Below, in pieces: positions 54,861-64,000 of a stretch of 64,000 nucleotides of DNA. Within the stretch, counting starts at the first letter, position 1, and each line of letters begins with the position of its first letter. Where the stretch lies: positions 5,456,001 to 5,520,000 of the forward strand of contig JBBMOL010000013.1 of the NCBI GenBank assembly GCA_037954665.1, given 5' to 3'. Origin of the DNA: Laguncularia racemosa (lineage: Eukaryota > Streptophyta > Magnoliopsida > Myrtales > Combretaceae). The position numbers and the translations under genes are program-made. The notes below the pieces were generated by a model, which did not search any database, had not been told where the DNA came from, and was given only the letters and a program-made list of their open reading frames with translations.

Positions 54861-56517
54861 TCATCCTTGTCCCATCTAAAAATTATGAATACTAACTTCC
54901 TAATTTAAGAAAGCAATGATACGCATCTCCAATCATCATTATTTGATGATACTTCATCCATACTCATTTTATTTAAGTATTCAAATAAACATACTAGGAC
55001 TTAATTCTATACTTTTTTGCACTCACTCAAATAGAGAAAGGATATGGAATTGAATAACATCTTCCGACTTTAATAGTAGAGATATGTTATGAAATATTTT
55101 ATTAAATAAACTAAAAACGAAATGAATTTTGTAAATAGCCCGGTTCTTTGATTAAAAGATCCACTACTTTCTTTCCTTCGCACTTTTACTTCTCTTAGAC
55201 CTAGAGACTCTATCAAACTTTTTCTTACCTCAGGCGCTAAGGATTCTCTGAAGGAGTTGGGAATCAAGTAAAACGAAGTAAGAAAAATCTGTCTTTTCCT
55301 TAACCTAGATGCTTTCGCTCATGTGGCATCATGTAGGAGAAGTCCAACAAACCAAGAGGCAACTCGTGCACGTGCGTGGTGTGTACGTGGAGAGGGGTTG
55401 TTGAATCTCCTCCATTCAAGTCCAACAAACTTGGGAATGATTTTTGATAAAAGTATAAGAAGTTTTGGGTGTTCTAGGAAAGTTTTACAGAAAGGGCAGT
55501 CCAAATGTAAGGATAGGCGAATTTGGTGTGGAACTGATAGTGTTGACCTTTTTCTACAGTAGAGGATGGTGGTAAATGGTAATCGAGGTACCAGCTCCGA
55601 CCACCCAATGACCATGCACAGTCATAGGCCCCACTCCACTGCACCTAGATGGATGACAAGGTGATGTAGACTTTAGAGAATATGCGATGTGTCTGTTTAT
55701 CTGGCCTGCTCAAAATCAAGTGCAAGTAGTTCATATTTATGTATCATTTGCGTACACAGAATTTTTAATAAATTGTTTAGATTTCGATTCCTTGACGATT
55801 GACATGACCCCTTAGCTGTTTACGTCTATGGCCGGTCCAGGTCCAAAAGCCTTGGTAAATAGTAATGACTGGAGTGTTCTTTCAACTTTCAACTCATATG
55901 TGTTTACTCACGGAATCGTTGTGCTGATCATGAGTTTTTGGCGTGTAATTCATGCGCAAATCTGCAACATCAAATAAGTATCTCTATTCCAAACACCGAA
56001 AAGGCATTAAACATATTAATTAAGAGAGCCATGCCATCAACAGCTCAAACGCCAGCGGATCCGTAGGGGAAAAGCACAAGGAAAAGGAAGAACAGTCCTC
56101 AGCAAAGGCATCATTCCAAAGTATAGAAAGAGTTGCTGTTTATGAAGCTCAGATGTTTATGACATGGCTTAAATTGATAATGGAAGTGAGCCACTCATAA
56201 ATCTCTTGTCCGACTGGACAAAGCTGGATACACATTTCCAGCAGAACCACCATATAGCTATGCAGGAATCCCTACTTGCAGAATCACAAGCGGAAAATTC
56301 TCTGTACCCAAGAACCATCGCAAATAAGCCACCCAACAATATCTTATTCAAACAATGGGAATTGTTATACAGCTGACTATACCTAATCTCTCTATTATTC
56401 AGCTTTACCTACAATATAACAAATCGGTAATAATGGTGAAAGAGGACAAGGAATCCAGAAGCGCTGCCTCATCAAATACTTGCAGCTAGTGCGTGAGTTC
56501 AGCACTGGAAAAAATTA
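54861..56517. other. Intergenic stretch and 3' UTR of the sulfate transporter
   Basis: No gene is seen from 54,861 to about 56,050. From there to 56,517 the sequence probably includes the 3' UTR of the minus-strand transporter gene. A perfect TCGTGCACGTGCG-type GC-rich block lies at about 55,363. Confidence 0.4.
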
Positions 56518-59500
56518 TCAAGACTTCCGAGACAATAGCGGCTCCAATTGAGGGTCAGTGTCCCCAGAGGTTGGAAGCTGTTGACCACCTGACTCTAATT
56601 CTGGAAATGACAATTCTTCTCCTCTTGACTTAAGCAACCTCTGCAAATAACTAGGTCTGTTCTCTAATGAAGCACTGGGAGGAGCATCAGTTGTTTTAGA
56701 AGTCTCTTTGATGCTCTGAACATGCCGCAGGCAAACTTGAACAGCATCGTGCACTCTAACAAAGTACCATTCCTTACCAATTAAATCCATCACACCAGCT
56801 CTTGATAAAGTGAGTAGAACTTCTCGGTTGGGATTTGAAATGGCAATCTGCATAATAATCCAGAGATTGTAAAGAATGCTGCAATAATATTGAGGTTGAC
56901 TGACAGACAATTTGTCAAACTTTGGGGATGAAATACCTGGATATCCCGTGATTTGTACTCCTGATGCAAATCTTTAAGAGCTTGAACAGCACTGGAATCT
57001 ATATATGTAACAGCTGCAGAGGAGAAAACAATATCTAGAGTTTTAAGGGCTACATGAATAAATATTTTACACAAGGGAAAAAATAAAAGGTTGAAACAAT
57101 ATATTCACAATGGATGACCACCAGAGTTTTCAACTGGGGGAATGATTGACATCTTGAGTACAAAGTTATCAAAAGATATTATTATAAAATAATAATACAA
57201 TATATAGTGGCAACAATCCTATTTCAGATTGCTGGCACCAAACACATTATTGTTAAACTAGCCAAACTTATTAATGGATATTAAATTTCAATCGAAACAG
57301 TTCAAACACCAACCAGCAGTTACAAACAGCTTAAGAAAAGACACAAATAAAAGGCAAGATCTGACTCCCACCATGGTGTATAACATTATCCCAATTAAGA
57401 AAATCATAAGTGAAACCTCCCAAGTTACTTTTAACTGCTGAATTTCAATTGCTTATAGCAGAATGGTCAGTGGCGATAAAGATGGACTTCCGTTCTTCCC
57501 TTGGCTTAATACAAAATTTCAAATAGAATGAAGCTGCAAGAGAGCATTCTTTTCTCAATGCAAAAGCATTTGATTTTTATTTTTTTTTGGGTATGGAAAA
57601 AAAAATTTGTGTAAAGAGAGAACTTGTGATTTCAATCTTTGAAACTTATTGGTAATATTACACTGAAATACTTAAAGGACCTGGGATTCTATTGACTAAA
57701 TTTTAACCACTAAAGATTTAACAGGTTACTCAGCAAAAGGAAGTGAATAGAAAATATAACGTTTTGTGACATGCCAGTCTTAGACAACCGCCTAAGGTAA
57801 TAATTTCAATATTTGTTCATGAAACTATATGGCACCACTGGCTATCCAATAGGGTAAAATTTTAAAAGCTGACCTCAATAACTCAGATATTGTTCTATCT
57901 GTAGAATCAAGAAAAAGAATTAGCGTGTAATGTCATCAGATTCATCTCATCACATAAGCACATTTAGTTATTAAAATAGAAGTAATATACTTAAAGGTTA
58001 GGTCAGCTTACAGGCCTCTGGCACTTGAATAAAAATACCAAAATTCTTTAAAGGAATTTAATCCCGAAATTTAAAAAACATGAACTTATTGTTTATTGAA
58101 AATTAATTTCAAACCTAGAATCAATTATTTTAATTGAATATATTATTCTGAACAAAAATTTATGAATAAATAAGTATTAATTAATATGCAGGGATTAACA
58201 AATATAGACTATGATTAAGAGATTAAGCAAGCATGTTAGCAAAAACAGCTTCTAAAGCTAAATCCAGGTATTCAAAGAGAGAGAAGAAATATAGCAGTAA
58301 CATAGATAAGCAGATATCCACATGCAATCACCTCCTCCCACAAACCAAACCCCACTTGAATGGGTAAAATCTAAAAGAAAATATCAAAACCCTCCAAAAA
58401 ATATGTGCTATGCTCAAAATTACATCAATTTAACTTTTAAGACAGCTATTTGACATGCTTCCATAATGCAGAAACTATATAGAATCAGGTCGATGAGTAA
58501 CAATGTATCTTTGCAACAAAACCTTACAAGAATACCAACTAGAGACTCACGTGCCATCTCTAGAATCAGAAAGTGTATTCTATCAACTTCTGGGCCTCGA
58601 CTTGTTGATCTATCAACTTCCAGCTCATACTCACGTAACCTGGGTGGAACTAATACTTAAGCAAGCTAGCAAACATAAAAGAACTTTAGAATTAAGTAAA
58701 TTTATCCAAAATGGTAATGTACCTGTCTTTTATATAACTTATGTTTGCAAAATAAATAGGTGCATCAATGCGTACAATAACAATTCCATTGTAGGTATAA
58801 GACTCTGGATACTGTGCAATGTTTCTATAAACAGTGGTCCCTGGAAGACGTCCCAAAATGGCTGTAATGCAAGCCACAGTAGCAGAAAGTACATCAGTAA
58901 AAATTCATATCAAAATGTACCTGGTAACTATTATCATGTGAGAATATGGTGGACACAAGGAGGAAGGATTGCTTTAATTGAACTAGTACACCAGAACAAC
59001 AATGCCAAAAGATATATACCGGTGACAAGAATAGAGCAGTAATTAGAGGCCTAGAAAGATGTGAAAACAATTAACAATATACCATAAACTGGATATACAA
59101 CAGCAACACTAAAAGGACTCTTTGTGCCAAAGCTAAGGGGATAACAAAGGCATGTGTAACATGAACCACAGATGGTAAGAGAAGATCAACGGCTAGAATC
59201 ATATCTGATTTAGAACTGTATCTTAGACAAATAAGAACTAATTGTGATGAGACACTGATCAAAAAACTGAGAAGGATAAATTGCATCCATGACCTCTCTG
59301 AATTTTTGAAATTACACGTACAACGGTTGCCTTTTGTAATAATATACCTATACCTCCATCAATTATATGAGTCCTGAAAACTTTTGTATTACTCTAACAT
59401 GGGACTAAGAAACCCCAAAAGGAAGACATGATATAAAGAAATTTGCACCCAACATGAAATTACAACCTGAAAAATAAAATAAGATCATCTTTTAGATTAT

Positions 59501-60216
59501 TTTAGGTTCCAGGATAGATTAGTATCCTTGTCACCGCTCACAGAGACAAAAGTTGCAGCACCCATATGACTGATGGAGGGGGTACAGTAGAATTAAAGCA
59601 TGTTTTGCACACTTAACAAGTAGAACGGTTTAACAATGAATTGACAAGAAAATATGGTTGTAACACTCCTCAATATGCCATTTGGGTGCAAGGTGTCCAC
59701 AAAAATATGGACAACATGTGGATTGAACCAATTAAGACTGTTTGAATGAAGGATATAATCCTGGTTCAGGATTAATTACCAATATGAGGATTTGCCGATT
59801 CATGAATAACAAAAGCAAGAGAAACACCAACCTGCAACAGTGAAACAAGCATCTTTTCAACAATAAGCTGTTTCATGAGCTATCAAAACTGATTCATAGT
59901 GATACAAAGTAGCTGATGCAATACTACAAAATGTAAGGAATTTTTTACATAAGAATGATTAGCACTTTTTTTGTATTCAAATATGTCATTGCTTGAAAAT
60001 GCTCAACAAGTAACACTAAGTAAGGTATATCAGTTATAAAAGCAATACATGCAAGTCACCTTTGCCTTCTCCATGCAACAATTGGTTTAAAGTACTCACC
60101 CCAACAAGAACACCTATCTCTATACCAAGGAACAACGTTGTTGAGGCAGTAATTGTCCAAAGTAGAAAATCTTTCTTATCTACACGCCATAAGAAGATAG
60201 CCTCTTCATAATCTAC
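56518..60216 (-). CDS. SULTR4-type sulfate transporter, last six coding exons
   Basis: Exons on the minus strand: 60,216-60,100, 59,831-59,780, 58,861-58,723, 58,639-58,551, 57,013-56,937 and 56,847-56,518. All introns are GT-AG and phases join cleanly; 804 nt encode the C-terminal 267 residues. Exon 1 here (VDYEEAIFLWRVDKKDF ... GIEIGVLVG) and exon 2 (VGVSLAFVIHESANPHI) belong to the membrane part. Exons 3-6 form the STAS domain: ILGRLPGTTVYRN, VIVRIDAPIYFANISYIKDR, LREYELEVDRSTSRG, YIDSSAVQALKDLHQEY, then AISNPNREVLLTL, GKEWYFVRVHDAVQVCL. The tail ends LEPLLSRKS. The sequence resembles Arabidopsis SULTR4;1 and 4;2, tonoplast transporters that release sulfate from the vacuole. The 5' exons are not in the window; a LINE occupies the upstream intron or has cut the gene. 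The frame is open, so I treat it as a gene. Confidence 0.85.
57014..58550 (-). other. Large intron of the sulfate transporter gene
   Basis: A 1.5-kb intron between the LREYE exon and the YIDSS exon (donor gtgagt, acceptor ctgcag). No element or RNA gene recognised within it. Confidence 0.7.
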
Positions 60217-60767
60217 CTGAAGCAATGTATCACAATCATTCAATGTGCTGTAGCAACTGCCAAAACATAAAAGACAAACCCAACATTTTAAAGTTCCAAT
60301 AATATCTTACAACTTCAGGGAAGTATCACAAAGTTATTTGAAATATGCAACATTAGATGAATTCGAAATATCTGCTTTTGCCACTTTCCCTACTAGATGA
60401 AAGAATTTTATATATGAATATTATATGATTTACTCCAAGGTATTATATTAAATTGATTAAATTATATGAAAAAATTTTATACATTAATATTATATAAATG
60501 AATCATCACCAAATTATTTTCATATGATTAGCTTATACCATGTTTGAAAAATAATCCTATCACCCACAAAGTCAACATGCTGCTTGCTAATCCATCCACA
60601 TGTCATATGTAACATAAAATATCACAGTAGATACTCCCCCTCCCCAAAGGTTAAAAAAAAAAAAAAACTCAGTAGACACTAAGTCACCTTTGTCCATCTT
60701 TAATCCCCATGTTCTCTTTTTCCTTCTCTTTTTTACCTCCTTAATTCTTTTTTGGGTAAAATGTCAG
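60217..60767 (-). other. Intronic sequence between the transporter exon and the LINE
   Basis: AT-rich sequence with no coding similarity on either strand. The exon that should precede VDYEEA in this family is absent here. Confidence 0.6.
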
Positions 60768-63700
60768 TTTTTTTTGTATTTTCATTAAAATGATAGAATA
60801 TACAACCAAAAGCAAAGCTAAAAGATAGAAAAAGCAAGGAAGCTCCTAAAGTAACCTAAGAGATCAATCTTAGTACCCAAAAAAATTTTTTAAACGGTAC
60901 AAGGATCAGGATCTTGGCAATACAATCAGCTGGAACTAATGCTTGCAAACATACAAAAAAGAATAGTATGAGAAACATCTTCAGTTGAGCAAGTGCTCAA
61001 TCCCAATCTCTTCTCATTTCTCTCTCTCCACACGTAGTAAATGACAAAACCAAAGATTAACTTCTATTAAGCTATTAATTTAAGTCCTACCATGTTGACC
61101 AGCTCCTGAATATTTGCAGCTTGGTATGATAGCACCAGAACCCTAGATAAAATTTCCTCTATCTTACAAAAGAACATTTGAGGAACAAATGTCAATGTGT
61201 CTCCATTTCTTCTTTACATAAAAAACATATATTTTGATTTGAAAAGCCTCAATTAACTAACTTGTTCAATGTTACCAATTTCTATTGGGCAACCAACCAT
61301 AGGAAAAGGAGAATCTCGGTAGTAGGTTTCTATTCCATACAAAATAAAACAAGCTAACCCTACTACTCCATGGAATGAGGGAATTATAAGCCAACTTGAT
61401 TGAAAAATTTTTGGATGGCCTTGCTGTCCATATAAATTTATCCTCGGACTCCACTCTTAGGGTAATTTCATCTCTTAACTCACTTTTAATTTGCTGCCAA
61501 AGTTCACCTGACAGCCAACAATGGTACATAATCTCGCTTCTTTCGAAATGCCTAATGCATAAATAGCCCTCTCACTCAACCATGAAATTAGTGCTCCCTT
61601 CAGGTGCCAATCATCATAACATAGGAGATAAGAGTTACCATTCCCCACTTCCCACTTAAATAGGTTTCTTGCAATATCTTGCGCCAAGACTAAGATGCAT
61701 TAGTCGGAATTTTGATTGCCTAGAAACTCCTTTCCTTTAGTAACTCAAATTTAACCCAATAGGACCAAAGGCTACAATTTGGATCTATACACAAATACCA
61801 AATATGCTTTAATTAAGCCGCTTTGTTTCACACACACAAATCTTTGATACCTAAACCACCTTGAGATCTTAGTTTACAAATTGTATCCCAATCAACCTTT
61901 GCTTTGGCTCTAGATTCATCCAACCCATTCCAAATGAACCTCTTCATCTTCATAGATAAAGTTTTGAGTATGCTTTTTAGTAAGATGACCATAGTTAACC
62001 AATATACTTGCAGTGAGAAAAGGACACTTTTAACCAATTGTATGTGACTAGCATATGATAAGAATTTACATGTCCAATAGTTAATCCTATTTGAAAACTT
62101 TTCCACTAGAAAGTAACAAGTCGACTTATTGGGTTTTGTCGATGATAAAGGAATACCAAGATATAGAACCAGTAACTCACCTAGCAAAAAACCCAAACAC
62201 CAATATATTCCTTCTTTGCTATTTGGATTCACACCACTTAAAAACAATTAACTTTTGTTTGGATTTGCTTTAAGCCCTATCAAGAAGAAAAAATCTTCTA
62301 AACCCTCATATATCAATGAAATTGACCTCACATCACCTTTGGAGAAAATCATAACATCATCTGCAAAACATAGGTGATTTATGCGATCCTTCCGACATCT
62401 CCAATGATAAGAAAAACCATCCTCTCTACTCACTCTTCTCATGATGCATGAAAACAACTCAATGACAAGTACAAAAAGGTATGGTGATAGTACATCACCT
62501 TGCCTATGACCCCTTAAACTGGAGAAAAAGCCCACCAATTCTCCATTTAAATTTATAGAGAATTTTGAGATAGATGCACATTACATGACCCAATTTGTGA
62601 ATTGTGAAGGAAAATTCAATGAATGCATAAGTTGTTTAAGTAGGCACCATCGTACATGATCGTATACCTTCATAATATCTACCTTTATGGCACATCTTGC
62701 CCCCACAATTCTCCTTGTGATAATCATAAAGGAGCTCTTAGGCCACAAAAACATTATCCACAATCCTTATACCCTTTATGAAGGTTGTTTGTTCTTTCCC
62801 AACTAAGTAAGGAAGAACCAACATTAAAAGTTTACCTAAGATCTTGGATATGCATTTGTATAATGTGTTGCAACACGAAATAGGCCGAAAATCAGATAGA
62901 GAAGATAGATTGCCAACCTTTAGAACTAGAGAGATAGCAATGGAATTGATGGATTTGAGGATCCTTCCTAAAGTGAAGAAGTCCTTTATAGCTACACACA
63001 CATCCATTCTTATAATATCCCATGCTTTCCAAAAGAAATTAGCATTAAAACCATCCGGACCTGGTGCTTTATCTTTGGCCATCATATTGAATGTCTCTTC
63101 AATCTCCTCATTTGTCATTGGTCTAATCAACCGCTCTCTGTCTATACTTCTGATTCTTTTTGCAGCAAGGGCCTCAATACGATCAAATAAATGCGTTTGT
63201 GGCCTTAACTTCTTATCTTCTCCTCAAAAAAATTTACTGCATGACATTTTATCTCTTGTGGTGAATCAATAAAACTTACCAAAACCATCCATTAAGGATC
63301 TTATAAGATCTCTATGAAACTTTCACTTTAAGGATCAAAAAAAGAACCTTGTATTACGATTTCCAAGCTTTAGCCACGAGATTTTAGATTTCTGTTTTAC
63401 GAAAGACTCTTCCACCACATTAAGGAAGTATGTCTCTTTGAAAGTCACTTTTTCCTCATCCCACCTTGCCACATTTGGGTGTTGGCGATTCAATTCTTGA
63501 ATATCATGTAGTTTGGATCTTGCATCATTTGCACAACTTTGAATATCAGAAAAGAACCTACCATTTAACTTCTTGAGCTCTCTTTTCAACAACTTCAGCT
63601 TAAATACCACTTAGAACATTGGAGTAACCTCGACATTGGTGTTCCACACTTGCTGTACACTATTCTTGAAATCAAGGTGATCTGCCCATCAATCAAAGAA

Positions 63701-64000
63701 CTTGAAAAAAGTCTTCCTCCTAGCTGTTTCATCATTAAACCTAACAATTAGTGGGCAATGATCAGACATACCAAGGCTTACAATCTACACATCAGATAGA
63801 GGGAATTTTGACTCCCATGCGTGGTTTACCAATGCTCGGTCTAGCCACCTAAAAATAGGATTTGACGGGCAACTATTCAACTCAATAAACCAAATGCCCA
63901 ATGAATGTACATCTTCCAATTCCACCTCAAAGCAGAATTTATTGAAATCATCCATTCCATTAGTTATAATCACATTCCCTCCCGACTTGTCACTAATATT
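60768..64000 (-). mobile_element. L1-type LINE, 5' part outside the window
   Basis: The 3' end on the minus strand is about 60,768, marked by ATTTTAATGAAAATAC followed by A8, a typical plant LINE end. Upstream on that strand are an RNase H/zf-RVT-like region, reverse transcriptase, a linker and the end of an endonuclease domain, which runs off the right edge. The element lies in the same orientation as the sulfate transporter. Frameshifts and stops show it is inactive. Confidence 0.85.
61272..64000 (-). pseudogene. LINE ORF2 remnant (endonuclease, reverse transcriptase)
   Basis: In order on the minus strand: endonuclease end (GMDDFNKFCFEVELEDV ... FRWLDRALVNHAWESKFP, then MSDHCPLIV at about 63,755, the SDH active-site motif); linker (LKRELKKLNGRFFSDI ... 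SKISWLKLGNRNTRFFF, 63,610-63,335); RT N-terminal part (DKAPGPDGFNANFFWKAWD, LSDFRPISCCNTLYKCISK, 63,130-62,738); RT centre with GHRQGDVLSPYLF and the catalytic FADDVMIFSK (62,538-62,248); RT C-terminus (LYLGIPLSS ... IWNG, GGLGIKDL, to 61,828); and a zf-RVT-like tail (FSIKLAYNSL, 61,529-61,272). At least four frame breaks separate the pieces. Confidence 0.85.

Noticed and set aside
55319..55615. Overlapping open frames on both strands near 55.3-55.6 kb
   Set aside because: Neither translation shows a family motif. The block is simply less AT-rich than its surroundings.
58503..59042. 179-codon plus-strand open frame
   Set aside because: It is the antisense of two sulfate transporter exons and their introns. 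The minus strand shows clear STAS and transporter motifs with correct splice sites.

Overview
The window reads as nuclear DNA of a flowering plant, probably a eudicot. It is very AT-rich, genes are sparse and intron-split, and most of the sequence is LTR retrotransposons, DNA transposons and a LINE at different stages of decay. Two host genes are supported. One is a small three-exon gene on the minus strand (12,287-13,837) encoding a protein with the plant-specific TIGR01589 (A_thal_3526) domain. The other is the last six coding exons of a SULTR4-type sulfate transporter on the minus strand (56,518-60,216); its 5' exons lie beyond a LINE that fills the window from about 60,768 to the right edge. 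The species cannot be named from the sequence.

Layout from left to right. 1 to about 10,520: the 3' two thirds of a heavily decayed Ty3/gypsy element of Tat/Ogre type on the plus strand. It has an extra ORF1 before gag, then gag, protease, RT, RNase H, integrase, a 77-bp tandem repeat and a probable 3' LTR. 12,287-13,837: the TIGR01589 gene, with two G-boxes about 500-600 bp upstream. 17,857-22,584: an unusual inverted composite of a small gag-only LTR retrotransposon. The left half is on the minus strand and the right half on the plus strand, the outer ends are both U5 ends, and a 5-bp duplication (TAAAT) flanks the whole unit. 24,739-26,156: a non-autonomous Mutator-like element with TIRs of more than 200 bp. 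27,960-34,153: a complete Ty1/copia element on the minus strand with 361-bp LTRs, TTGAT target duplication, PBS, PPT and a gag-pol frame broken only by one stop and one frameshift. 36,213-44,889: a decayed autonomous MULE on the plus strand whose transposase gene is interrupted by a hAT-type element (37,206-39,534) with an 8-bp target duplication. 50,190-54,860: a diverged direct repeat of about 1.7 kb. 56,518 to the end: the sulfate transporter and the L1-type LINE, both on the minus strand.

The broken reading frames are mostly explained by C-to-T and G-to-A changes, the expected decay of methylated transposons. All 13 differences between the two copia LTRs are transitions. The item most worth follow-up is the inverted composite at 17,857-22,584. 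Its inner junction shows 8-bp microhomology and a short filler apparently copied from nearby, and its intact outer ends plus shared target duplication suggest that a chimeric palindromic cDNA integrated in one event. All coordinates, alignments and splice sites were worked out by eye; no database search was run.
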